Positions 54,374-63,826 of a stretch of 64,000 nucleotides of DNA are shown one piece after another. Within the stretch, counting starts at the first letter, position 1, and every line of letters starts with the position of its first letter. This DNA comes from JAAYAE01 sp963678395. GTDB taxonomy: Bacteria > Bacillota > Negativicutes > Acidaminococcales > Acidaminococcaceae. The translations under genes were made by a program, and so were the position numbers. The DNA lies in assembly GCA_963678395.1 (NCBI GenBank), contig OY782827.1, forward strand, positions 1,674,001 to 1,738,000, written 5' to 3'. Below the pieces are notes generated by a model. That model saw only the letters and a list, made by a program, of their open reading frames with translations. It did not search any database and was not told the origin of the DNA.

Positions 54374-55120
54374 TTACTCTCTTCTTTCTCTGCGCTTGCG
54401 GTACGGAAACCATGGGAAAATGTTGGGTTATATAATCAAGAATTCACCAACACAAATTAAGACCAAATTACTAATATTATTTTCTTGAGCAGTTTGCGCT
54501 AGTGTAGCAACTGTGCATTTACAAACCTTTTCATCCGGCCAGGAAGCTTTATAAACAATAGCGGCAGGTGTACCATTTTTATACCCACCGGCTAATAATT
54601 CTTTCGTTAATTTTTCCAGCATACCTGAACTTAGAAAAATAACCATCGTAGCATGATGAGCTGCATAATCAGCAATTTTTTGTTTATCAGGGACAGGCGT
54701 CCTTCCCTCCATACGCGTTATGATAACGGATTGACTAATGTTAGGCAAAGTATACTCGGCTTTTAAAGCAGCAGCTGCTGCACAAAAAGAACTAACACCA
54801 GGTACTACTTCATAATCCAACCCATAGCCACGCAACAAATCAATCTGCTCACGATGAGCACCATAAATACTTGGATCCCCCGTATGTAAGCGAACAACTA
54901 GTTTGCCTGCCTGTGCTGCAGGTACCATAGCAGCAATTACCTCTTCCAAAGTCATGTGTGCGCTATTCATAATAACGCACTCATTCTTTGCATATTTTAA
55001 AAGGTCTGGATTAACCAAAGAACCCGCATAAATTATTAAATCTGCCTTCTCCATTAAGTTTTTGCCTTTTACGGTAATTAAATCAACATCTCCAGGTCCT
55101 GCTCCAATAAAATAAATCAT
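54370..55120 (-). pseudogene. cbiF: Precorrin-4 C11-methyltransferase, 3' deletion
   Basis: From ATG 55120: MIYFIGAGPGDVDLITVKG, VRLHTGDPSIYGAHREQ, YEVVPGVSSFCAAAAAL, SVIITRMEGRTPVP and NLVLICVGEFL, the nearly complete SAM-dependent methylase. After GEFLII the frame stops at 54428, but another frame directly after reads LYNPTFSHGF, RTASAEKEESK, ending in a TGA that overlaps the cbiG ATG. CbiF C-termini end this way, so roughly 25 bases are missing near 54430-54438. Only the last 15-25 residues are affected, so some activity may remain. Confidence 0.85.
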
Positions 55121-55819
55121 GAAGTAAACTCTCCTTCTTTTACTAAGATTACAGAAAAATAACTGTTCTTTTCATCTATTTCATTCAGATTTCTATATAC
55201 TTTCTCGCCCGGCAAGCCGCAGCGTTCAACCATAGCAGCATGAGAAATAAGATTTCTTTCCTTTAACTCATCACGTACCTTAGCTATTTGACTAGCAGAT
55301 TTCATCAGCACTTTATTGCCTGGCCCATCCAAGAATGCGGCAGATTCCTTATAACTTCCCAGTAAAATTATTAGTGGCTCCGCACGTTCACACAAAGCTA
55401 CATTTAATTTAGCCGCTACAGCACAAAAAGAAGGTACACCAGGTATAAGCTCTGCCTTATATCCCTTAGCCAAAACCCTTTTATGTACATAAATGCAAGT
55501 AGCGTAAACTGTGGGATCGCCCAAAGTAATGAACACTACATTTTTTTCCTTCTTTGAGTAATTTAATAATAGCATCGGCACCATCATCATGAGCTTTATC
55601 CATGGCAGCCATATCTTTTGTCATAGGCATATAAACCAAAAGTTGCTCTTTTTTTTGCAAATCCACAACCTGGCCTACAATGTTTTTGGCCGTTAAAATA
55701 TCATTATCTCCCTGAGGGATAGCAATAACATCAGCCTCCACAATAAGTCTTACTGCTTTCAAAGTCATCAGTTCAGGATCTCCTGGGCCAACACCTACGC
55801 TATACAAAGTTCCTTCCAT
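55117..55819 (-). pseudogene. cbiL: Precorrin-2 C20-methyltransferase, frameshifted
   Basis: ATG 55819 (AAAGGAG six bases upstream): TLYSVGVGPGDPELMTLKAV, VIAIPQG, then EGKK followed by a shift. The rest reads NVVFITLGDPTVYATCIYV, AELIPGVPSFCAVAAKL and ILVKEGEF in another frame. The T run 55541-55547 has seven bases; six restores 233 residues, the family length. As written translation ends after the first 100 residues. Overlaps cbiF start. Confidence 0.9.
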
Positions 55820-55848
55820 TTCCGGCTCCTTTCGGAAAGATGAAATCA

Positions 55849-56982
55849 TCAATCCTTGTGTTTTAGTAAATTTATTAATTGCTGTGCATCTTTGGTCAAT
55901 CCCAGTACGCCATAAACATTAGAAAACATGACGGCACCTGTTTTAAGTTTGTTATGTACTCGATGCTGCATATAATAGTCAATGCGTTCCATAATTTTGT
56001 TCATTACCGGCTCGAGCAGTTTTTCTCGGTTCAAGACTTTTATTGCTTCGTCAGTAGTAAGGGCATCTGCTATTTCTCGCCCTATGGACGGGTCTGCTCC
56101 CAGAAACATAGCATTAAGAGCCAGAGCTTCAGTTCGACAGTCAGCGTATTTAGAATGTGTGTTCATAACTCCTTGTGCCAATTTAACCAACTTGCCTGAA
56201 TGCCCTATAAGCACTAAACTAGTAAAATCGCAATACACAGCATAATCTAAAAGTTCCCCTACAAAATTACTGCAAGTTATATGTTCACTGATGTCCAGCC
56301 CTAGAATATCCCTGGCATAATCTTCGCCATAATTTCCAAAGAATACTAAAAGGTTATTATTACCCTTACCCTTTTGCACATCCATTTCCACCTGCATTGT
56401 TTTTATTAAGGCAGTTTCACTCATAGGTTCAACAATTCCGCTGGTTCCAAGAATAGATAATCCTCCAACAATACCAAGACGTGGATTAAAAGTTTTCTTG
56501 GCAATTTCTACCCCTTCCGGAATAGAAATTGTAACCTCTAAACCTGCAGAATAGTGATGTTTTTCACATACGCCGCTAACCTCTGTCCTTATCATTTTAA
56601 GTGGTGTAGGGTTTATGGCTGGGCCCCCAACTTGGCAAGCTAACCCAGGTTTTGTCACTTGACCTACACCTATCCCCCCCCAAATAACGATACCGGTTTC
56701 AGGTATTTTCTTTACTTTTGCATAAATTAGCACACCATTAGTATCATCATAATCATCACCGGCATCCTTACGAATAGCACAGGTTACTGTTTCTTGCTCA
56801 CGCAGAATTTCTTCCACTGTCAAAGTAAGTAATACGCTTTTGGGAGTATTAATAGTAACAATTTCTACATCTTCATTGGTTAAAAGCATTATTGCTGCTG
56901 CTTTCGCCGCTGCCGTGGCACAGCTGCCTGTTGTATAACCACAGCGTAGCTTCTTGCCATTTACAACTTGAAATTCTTTCAC
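55849..56982 (-). CDS. cbiD: Cobalt-precorrin-5B C1-methyltransferase
   Basis: 377 residues. LRCGYTTGSCATAAAKAA near residue 10, INTPKSVLLTLTVEEI, KDAGDDYDDTNGV, GIGVGQVTKPGLACQVG and SGIVEPMSETALIKT are CbiD blocks. I chose GTG 56982, five bases after AAGGAG. The frame is open to ATG 57108, but that stretch covers the riboswitch terminator, so the apparent hydrophobic N-terminus is not protein. First gene of the cob operon. Intact. Confidence 0.93.
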   Translation of the reverse strand: MKEFQVVNGKKLRCGYTTGSCATAAAKAAAIMLLTNEDVEIVTINTPKSVLLTLTVEEILREQETVTCAIRKDAGDDYDDTNGVLIYAKVKKIPETGIVIWGGIGVGQVTKPGLACQVGGPAINPTPLKMIRTEVSGVCEKHHYSAGLEVTISIPEGVEIAKKTFNPRLGIVGGLSILGTSGIVEPMSETALIKTMQVEMDVQKGKGNNNLLVFFGNYGEDYARDILGLDISEHITCSNFVGELLDYAVYCDFTSLVLIGHSGKLVKLAQGVMNTHSKYADCRTEALALNAMFLGADPSIGREIADALTTDEAIKVLNREKLLEPVMNKIMERIDYYMQHRVHNKLKTGAVMFSNVYGVLGLTKDAQQLINLLKHKD

Positions 56983-57030
56983 GACGGCTCCTTCCCTATT
57001 TGTTATATTTTTCATATGATAATTATTCCC

Positions 57031-57067
57031 ATTAAAAAGTAAAACCCCCGCTACAATAGCGGAGGTT
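57031..57067 (-). terminator. Terminator of the cobalamin riboswitch
   Basis: On minus, AACCuCCGCUA-UUG-UAGCGGgGGUU followed by UUACUUUUUAAU. It lies between the aptamer and the cbiD ribosome site and is the off-state expression platform. Confidence 0.85.
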
Positions 57068-57109
57068 GAATAGACGAACAAAACTAAACTCTGTTTAATT
57101 TTACGCATA

Positions 57110-57241
57110 CTCCATCACTCGTGGATTGTAGCAATTCGCTCTAGGCAGGTAACTGACTCAAACCTTAAGATGGTTTTCACAGTGACGGGATCGTGTCGGA
57201 CTTGCACCGACTTACCTGTTAGGCTCTTGCGAGCACCTAAA
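57110..57241 (-). promoter_or_regulatory. Cobalamin riboswitch
   Basis: On minus: AGGUGCUCGCAAGAGCCUAA, then GGUAAGUCGGUGCAAGUCC, GAUCCCGUCACUGUGA, and the B12-box side UGAGUCAGUUACCUGCCU. These are the conserved core elements of the adenosylcobalamin aptamer. Control of the whole cbi operon by repression at high B12 follows from the family. Confidence 0.93.
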
Positions 57242-57259
57242 ATATGAAATTATGAAAGT

Positions 57260-57265
57260 ATTATA
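57260..57265 (-). promoter_or_regulatory. Extended -10 promoter of the cob operon
   Basis: Minus-strand TGTTATAAT with a consensus -10 and upstream TG; no good -35 at the usual distance. The position, about 20 bases before the aptamer, fits the start of the riboswitch transcript. Confidence 0.6.
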
Positions 57266-57336
57266 ACATAGCACAGTTAAAAATACTACTATATATAACG
57301 ATAACTTGCAACAACTATCTACAAAAATATGTACTT

Positions 57337-58545
57337 TTATTGACAATCCCAAATATGGAAACGATAGGCCCCAATAACTTTTCCCTCAGGTGTTACTGCA
57401 GGAGCCTCTATGCCACCAATATGTTTACCATCAGGAGAAATATCAACAGCCTGCATAGGTCCTTGTGTAGCAAAACGTTTGATTAAGGAGCCATCAGAAA
57501 GATTTATAAGTATAACGCCATGGGCAGCTGCATAATCATGGGTACGCACATTTCTACCCACGGCACAAGCTACCATGCCATTAGCAAAAGCAATTTCTTC
57601 CATTGTCCCAGCTGCCTGATACTTATATTTCAAATCACCATTTAAAGCAAAAAGGAATAAGCTGTTATTACCAGGATGTAACACCGGCGTAGGTAATTGC
57701 CAATTTTCGCGGTTAAAGGTATTTATTGTAGTAAATACTGCTCCTTCAGGCACGACAAATCCATCTCGTCCGCTGGCATTAAGCCAAGCACCTTCAATCT
57801 TTTGCGGTAAAGATAATATTCTTGTCCACAATATTTTACCTTGGGCGTTCAAAAGAAAAGCTCGCCCATCACTTGAACTACCTGCTAGATATTTGCCGTC
57901 AGCAGAATAATTAGGACTGCCACGCATAACTACATTTTCAAAAGGAGCCACAAGTGGCAAAGACAATGAATGCTGTAATTTGCCATTTTCCTTATTTAAG
58001 AAATATATGGTTTTATTATATTTCATTCCCGGCCTTATTTCATATGCGGAAGTAGCAACAACTATTTCTCCTGCACTATTGGAAACATTACACCAATTTA
58101 CCCAAGTATCCATGACTTCTTTGGCCGGAAATTGCCACTTAACGGTTCCTTCTTTATTAAATGCACAGCTTTTACCATTATATCCTCTAGAACCATCTTT
58201 GTTTAATAAATAACGATATGCTGTAAGATAAATATTTTCATCATCATCAACAACAATATGTACAACAGAAGGATAAGACCTCTTACCTGGATCTGACCCT
58301 ACAAAATTTTCTGTAGCATATTTCCAAATCAAATTACCATTAGAAACTTGCAGAGCAAATATTTGGCCTGTTGGGCTTTGCTCTCCTACATAAACTAAGT
58401 CTTGTTCTTTACTTAGAGCCATTGTAACTAATTTACCAATACCTAACGACCTTTTCCATAGTTGCTTCCCTTTGGCATCAAAACAATTCACCGCGTTCTG
58501 TACCTACAAGCCAAGAGTTATTATGAGCATTATCAGTAACCGTAC
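57337..58545 (-). pseudogene. PQQ-type beta-propeller protein, 5' end lost and frameshifted
   Basis: About 400 residues of repeated propeller blades: NCFDAKGKQLWKRSLGIGK, VYVGEQSPTGQIFALQVSNG, CAFNKEGTVKWQFP, GSSSDGRAFLLNAQGKILW, LFALNGDLKYKYQ, AVDISPDGKHIGG, ending FHIWDCQ. The N-terminal part (SWLVGTERGEL) is joined in frame to the ATPase gene upstream, and between GEL and NCFDAKG five bases are missing near 58484-58490, as if one copy of a GAATT repeat was lost. The original start and any signal peptide are gone. Likely a periplasmic or exported partner of the transporter; its role is not known. Confidence 0.75.
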
Positions 58546-59623
58546 CTCCAAGCAGCCTTAATTTGCCTGCAGTTAGCTCAGTAAGACCGGCAATAAGATT
58601 AAACAAAGTGCTTTTGCCCGCACCATTATACCCCATTAAAGCCACCGTCTCACCTTGGTATAAAGTAAAATTAACATCATTTAATGTATTAGTTTTTGCT
58701 CCCGGATAACAATAAGCAAGACCTTGAGCTTCTAAAACAACCTTGTTTTCTTGTTTTGCTAAAGCACCAACAATTTTTACATTATCAACAAAGCATTCAT
58801 TTTTAATTAAATTAATGACTTCGCTGGTTTTTTCTGTCAATTTAGATAATCCTAAGGTGCGGCAGAGTTTTACATTTTGTGGTTCCCGCAAACCATATTT
58901 TATTTCGTCACCAACCTCGCTCCAGGCCAGATTTATATCACCATCATAAATAATTTCACCCTCATACATCATAACTAAGCGTGGAAAATACTTGGCCAAT
59001 TAATGTACTCTATGTTCCACTACTATAATAGTAATACCCTCTTCTTCATTTAATTCTTTTAATAAATTTAAAAATTCCTTTACACCAACAGGGTTCATTT
59101 GACTGACAGGTTCATCTAAAATTAATATCTGGGGCTTATTAATGAGCACGGAAGCCAAGGCTAAGCGTTGTCTTTGTCCACCTGATAAAGCATGTATACT
59201 ACGCTTTTCAAATCCTGCTAGCCCTACTCTATTTAGAGTTTCTTTAACTTCTTGCTTTATAATTGCACTATATACCCCATGATTTTCTAAGACAAAACCT
59301 ACTTCGTCTTCTACCGTCATAGCAAAAAGCTGGTCATCAGGTGACTGATAAACTGTCCCCACCAGCAAGCCCATTTCCTCCGGTGTTAAAGTCAATATAT
59401 TAAAACCCTTACTAGTAACTTCACCGCTGAATTTTCCTCCGCCGTTACCAAGCAGTAGTCCGTTTATAACTTTAATAAGCGTAGATTTACCGCAGCCTGT
59501 ACGCCCTGCAATAAGAATCTTTTCCTGTTTATGTATATTTAGAGAAATATTTTTTAAGGTGGGAATATTTCTACCTGTATAGCAATAAGAGACATCTTTA
59601 ATATTAAGCATATTTGTGCCCAT
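58546..59623 (-). pseudogene. Double-domain ECF-type ATPase, stop codon and 3' truncation
   Basis: ATG 59623 (GGGGG seven bases upstream). First ATPase domain complete: IAGRTGCGKSTLIKVI (Walker A), VYQSPDDQLFAMTVEDEVGF (EcfA Q-loop), LSGGQRQRLALASVL, ILILDEPVSQMNP, VVEHRVH. Then TAA at 59000-59002 in the same frame, where Glu or Gln is expected, followed by LAKYFPRLVMMYEGEIIYDG. The second domain runs to GYNGAGKSTLFNLIAGL and LRLLGG, after which the propeller sequence begins; its signature and Walker B are missing. Nonsense plus a deletion fusion; the first domain alone could still fold. Confidence 0.85.
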
Positions 59624-59625
59624 AT

Positions 59626-61306
59626 TTATTCCCCCATAACTTGCTGCAAGCGTTTGCCTACTTTAAAACCCATAAGACAACCGATACTGCTATATAAAAG
59701 TCCGTTAATTAACATATAGAGAATAATGTACCACCCTGCATAATATAGCCGATAAAAAACATCATTTGTTCCATAGTAATGAAGGTCACAAAAGCATCAG
59801 CAATGCCCATAAGCAGTGCTATAAAAAACATATAAGGTTTAGACAATTCTTCTTTAAAATAAAAGCCACTAAAATATAAGGTCCCTTCTATTACAACAAT
59901 ATAAACCGCATATGATAAGAGACCAAGCGGTGTAAACCGGCCAAACATAACTCCGGCCAAAAGCCATTTAATCATGAAAAGTAGTGCTACAATGCTTGGT
60001 TTTCGATAAAGCATTAGTAGTGCAAACATTAATAGATAAAGTAATGTCCCATTTAACAAGCCTGTAACCAAACCAGAAAACGGTCCTAAAAAGATACGTA
60101 AAAAATCACCGCCTAAAGTAGTTGGTATGACAATACTACCAAAGGCTATAGCCGCAAATAAGGCTACTGTAATAGACCCCTTTGCTCCTATATTTATGAT
60201 TGTCTTGCGTATTTTACCCAAAGCAAAACAAAGAACTAGAAAACAAAAAAATGAAAACACAATAGAAAAAAGTCCAATATTACTTTTTTTAACTATCTCT
60301 AATGGGATCTCTGATATTTTTTCTTCATCATTGCTATATACAGTTACAAGCAGGTTATAGTCACCGGCAGTTACTTTAGTAGTATCTACATATAGTGGTA
60401 ACACAAAAGTTTGATTTTTGCTCCCGGTTAAAGCTAGCAGAGCTGTTGTTGCATCATTTTGGGGCGTTGTCGCACTCCAGCCTTGATTTTCAGTATCCTC
60501 TGTTTGATTAGCCGTACATAGTCCACTAACTATTTCCCCAGTAACTTTGTCCCGCAATTCTGCCTTAAACTTCAAAACTTTAGTGTCTCTTTTGGGATTA
60601 CTCAACTCTAAGAGCAGATATGTAGCCGGATGGTTATAGACGGCAGCCCAATTTGTTGCCCCATCACCGATCATGCGATTTCTGAAACTCTCAAATTCAG
60701 TATCACGAACATAAATGCTGCCTTCGCTAACTTTTTCATCACGAATGCCCTTGTTATCTACAGGCAAAGTTAATTTATTAATATACCAATTATATTTTTT
60801 TTGAGCAGTATTTTTTTCCTTAACAATATTTACCATGTTTGCTGAACTATGAGTGAACGTAAGCACCTGTTCACTTTTATCAGTGCCAATTTCCACCATA
60901 ACTTTGATGCTATTTTTACCCTGTGGTAACTGCTCGGTTGCTTGCAGTGGCAGCAAGTCGAACTTCTGTGTATAATGCGCATCCAATTTCCATACAGAAG
61001 TGACAATATTGCTTATTCCTGAAGTTGTTTGTTGCCACTTATCTTCATTAGTAGCAACAAGCAAACCTTTTGGTAAAGCTAACGTAATTTTGGCGGTCTG
61101 CGCCTCAGTATAATTAACACTTTCAATGCTTAAATACAGGGGATTTGTACTACCGCTGTAAACAGTATTTATTTTTTTTGTTCTAAATTATAAGGAAAAA
61201 CAGCTTCCACCTGAAATGTGCCGGCAAAAGCTGTTTGCATAAAACTAAACAGCAAAATAACAAGCACTAGTAAATCCTGTAGCAAGACTTTAGCATATGC
61301 CCGCAT
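59626..61306 (-). pseudogene. S-component-like membrane protein with large exported domain, frameshifted
   Basis: ATG 61306 (GAGGAG six bases upstream) gives a signal peptide (VLLQDLLVLVILLFSFMQTA) and FQVEAVFPYNLEQKK. The T run 61172-61179 is one base short; the frame resumes with YSGSTNPLYLSIESVNY and a beta-rich exported region to about residue 350, then five or six membrane helices (SIVFSFFCFLVLCFALG, IFLGPFSGLVTGLLNGTL, LLAGVMFGRFTPLG). A second missing base near 59741-59746 hides the real end (GWYIILYMLINGLLYSSIG). Corrected length 560. The helices resemble ECF S components of the MptD kind; the ligand is unknown. Confidence 0.7.
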
Positions 61307-61309
61307 ACT

Positions 61310-62073
61310 TTACTCCTCTCTTTTTTTAGCAATTAAGCAATAACTTGCACATAAGAACATAAGAACATAAGCAAATAAACCAACATAATAGCGATCCAAT
61401 GCCACTGTAATGCTTGGTGATGAGACAACGCTCTAAGAGCACTAGAAGCCGGTGTTAAAGGTAACGCGCTTAAAAAACAGGCAATAAACGTAGGAAACCC
61501 ATCAGCTTTAAAAAAAGTGCCACATAAAAATGACATAGGGACTAAAACATAAGTGCTTAAATTTCCCATATCTTCATGAGTAGGCATAGCCATAGCGGCT
61601 GCGACACCTAAGGCAGCAAAAACACCGCAATTTAATAATAATACAGGAATAAACCAGCCACCTATATAAACTTTAACGCCCAAAATATAGGATATAAGCA
61701 AAATAATACCTGTAGATAGCACCCCACGCAAAATACCGGAAAGAACTTTGCCCAGCACAAAAGCCCATGTGGAAATAGGAGAAATAATATAGGTCTCTAA
61801 GGTATGGTAATACAGCCTCGACATATTAAGGGGGCTCGCAACCGTATTAAAAGATATGTTCATAGAATTCATAGCAATCATGCCCGGTATTATGAAGCTT
61901 AAATAACTAGTGCCATCCACAGAAATATTACGGCCTAAGCCAATACCAAAGGCTAAAATATAAAGTAAGGGCGTAATCATACGAGAAAGCAAGAATTTTT
62001 TATAGGTACGCGTTAATACAAGCCAATCTCGCCAATATACTGTGTAAACATCATAGAAAAACATTTTATTCAT
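61310..62073 (-). pseudogene. ABC-2 exporter permease with an 8-bp duplication at its end
   Basis: NodJ/DrrB-like six-helix permease: YWRDWLVLTRTYKKFLLSRM, ITPLLYILAFGIGLGRNI, SFIIPGMIAMNSMNISFNTV, METYIISPIS-type loop and LVPMSFLCGTFFKADGFP. The present frame ends at 61333 with LCSYVQVIA. The 8-bp unit ATAAGAAC is doubled at 61351-61366; with one copy the end reads LCASYCLIAKKREE, 251 residues, and the stop falls four bases before the next ATG. Only the last 12 residues change, so the protein may still work. Overlaps its ATPase by eight bases. Confidence 0.82.
61351..61366. repeat. 8-bp tandem duplication in the exporter permease
   Basis: ATAAGAAC ATAAGAAC followed by ATAAG. One copy restores a family-like C-terminus and operon spacing. 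Confidence 0.8.
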
Positions 62074-62908
62074 TTACTTTTCTCCCTGTAAGTTCAATAA
62101 ACACATCCTCAAGGTTAGCAGCTCTAATTATGGCATTTTCAGAAAGCTTGGCCGCAAAAGCCATTGCTTCTTCCCTTTTGGCAAATACTTTGCTATTAGA
62201 ACTTTCATCAGACATCCACTCTACTACAAACTCCCCTACTTTTTTGAGTAATCCTTGGGGTGTTTCTAAAGCGATTAGTTTACCTTTTTCCATAATTCCG
62301 ACTCTGTGACACAATTGCTCTGCTTCTTCAATATAATGCGTAGTTAATAAAACCGTCATGCCTTCTGCGTTCATAGCGCGAATCAAGTCCCACATTTTTC
62401 GATGCACTTGCGGATCAAGTCCTACTGTAGGTTCGTCAAGAAATAACCTCTTGGGTTTATGAACTAAGGCCATTCCTATCATTAGGCTTCGCTTCATACC
62501 GCCTGAATATGTACGACAAATATCATGAGCTCTATCGGTTAATTCTACAAAGTCTAAAATATAGGCGATACGCTCCGCGCATTCCTTACTATTGGTAAGG
62601 TGATGCATACGTGCCTGTAATTGTAAGTTTTCCAACCCCGTTAAATCATAATCCAAATTTAAATTTTGCGGAACAACACCTATTAATTCCTTTACCGCAG
62701 CCGCATTCAATAAAATATCATAACCATTAATAGCCGCGGTACCAGAAGTTACTTTCGCTAGTAAAGTTAACATGCGCACTAAGGTAGTTTTACCTGCTCC
62801 ATTAGGACCTAGTAAGCCAAAAATCTCGCCTGCATTAATGGTTAATGTAAGATCATTAACTGCAATTCGTGAATCAAAACGCTTACATAAATTTTGTATT
62901 TTCAGCAT
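62066..62908 (-). CDS. ABC-2 exporter ATPase, DrrA/NodI-like
   Basis: 280 residues. Walker A GLLGPNGAGKTTLVRML near residue 32, Q-loop VVPQNLNLD, signature RTYSGGMKRSLMIGMAL, Walker B LFLDEPTVGLDPQVHRKMWD, switch His TTHYIEEAEQL, and a DrrA-type C-terminal tail with NLEDVFIELTG. Drives the permease encoded next. Substrate unknown. Intact. Confidence 0.9.
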   Translation of the reverse strand: MLKIQNLCKRFDSRIAVNDLTLTINAGEIFGLLGPNGAGKTTLVRMLTLLAKVTSGTAAINGYDILLNAAAVKELIGVVPQNLNLDYDLTGLENLQLQARMHHLTNSKECAERIAYILDFVELTDRAHDICRTYSGGMKRSLMIGMALVHKPKRLFLDEPTVGLDPQVHRKMWDLIRAMNAEGMTVLLTTHYIEEAEQLCHRVGIMEKGKLIALETPQGLLKKVGEFVVEWMSDESSNSKVFAKREEAMAFAAKLSENAIIRAANLEDVFIELTGRKVNE

Positions 62909-62923
62909 ACTATTCCCCCTATA

Positions 62924-63766
62924 TCACTTGCCAGCCATTTCCCGGCATATTTCATCTATCAGAAATTCTTTGCGTTCCACATCTTCTTCTAAGGGTCTTG
63001 TGGTTATTTCTATGCCGCCACTTATAGGATTTCTAATAACTTCTACCGGCACCTTATACGCCCTAGTCAAGTGACCTGAATCCATTACTTCTAAAGGAAC
63101 TCCATCCGCTAATATTTTCCCATCACCAATTAAAAGCAACCTAGAACAAAATTTAGCAGCCAAGTTCAATTCATGCGCCACCATAAGTACAGTTTTCCCT
63201 GCTTTGCATAATGCCTGGCAAAATTTAAAAATTTCTTCTTGGTAAACTATGTCCAAGCCTGTAGTTGGTTCATCCAAAAATAGTACTGGCGTTTTTTGTG
63301 CCAATACTTTTGCTAACAATACTCGCTGTTTTTGTCCGCCTGAAAGTTGAGTAATCGGACGATCAGCAAATTCCAAAACCCCTGTATATTCCATACACAT
63401 TTCTGCAATTTTCTCATCTTCCGTACTTTCACTTTCCCACCATTTTAAATAAGGATAACGACCGGCTAAAACTAGTTCTTTACCTGTATAGCCAAAAGAA
63501 ACTTCCACTTGTTGTTGTAAGTATGCTACATGTTGTGCAAAATCACGTTCTGAAAAGGTCTCAACATCTTTAGCAAAAATCAGAACATTGCCACTAATTT
63601 TAGGCAACATTCCCCGCATAGTCTTTAATAGCGTGCTTTTCCCTGCTCCATTGGCTCCAATTATACCAACCATTTCGCCCTTTTCTACATTAAAACTTAC
63701 ATTATCCAATATTATTTTCTTATCATAGCCAGCGCTTAGTTTTTTTACTTCAATGACGTTGTTCAT
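62924..63766 (-). CDS. FecE/BtuD-type ABC importer ATPase
   Basis: 280 residues. VEVKKLSAGYDKKIILDNV-like opening, Walker A GANGAGKSTLLKTMRG, AYLQQQVEVSFGYTGKELVL (iron-family Q-loop), signature TQLSGGQKQRVLLAKVL, Walker B VLFLDEPTTGLD and VAHELNLAA. The C-terminal 50 residues (ADGVPLEVMDSGHLTRAYKV) are typical of siderophore/haem/B12 importers. No FecCD permease or binding protein lies next to it in the window; it sits between an exporter and an ABC-2 pair. Intact. Confidence 0.88.
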   Translation of the reverse strand: MNNVIEVKKLSAGYDKKIILDNVSFNVEKGEMVGIIGANGAGKSTLLKTMRGMLPKISGNVLIFAKDVETFSERDFAQHVAYLQQQVEVSFGYTGKELVLAGRYPYLKWWESESTEDEKIAEMCMEYTGVLEFADRPITQLSGGQKQRVLLAKVLAQKTPVLFLDEPTTGLDIVYQEEIFKFCQALCKAGKTVLMVAHELNLAAKFCSRLLLIGDGKILADGVPLEVMDSGHLTRAYKVPVEVIRNPISGGIEITTRPLEEDVERKEFLIDEICREMAGK

Positions 63767-63826
63767 TCTTTTTCTCCCTTGACCTAAAAGATATTTATAG
63801 TAATAGTTACTTATAGTTTTTCCCCA

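Noticed and set aside
55541..55547. Programmed frameshifting at A/T runs in cbiL, cbiH and the importer ATPase
   Set aside because: These families are not known to use frameshifting, indels go in both directions, and no stimulatory structure is evident. The IS3 orfA/orfB site is the only frameshift I accept.
56983..57108. A hydrophobic N-terminal extension of CbiD with a membrane-helix look
   Set aside because: The stretch is the translation of the riboswitch terminator; a good ribosome site stands before GTG 56982, and CbiD proteins start there.
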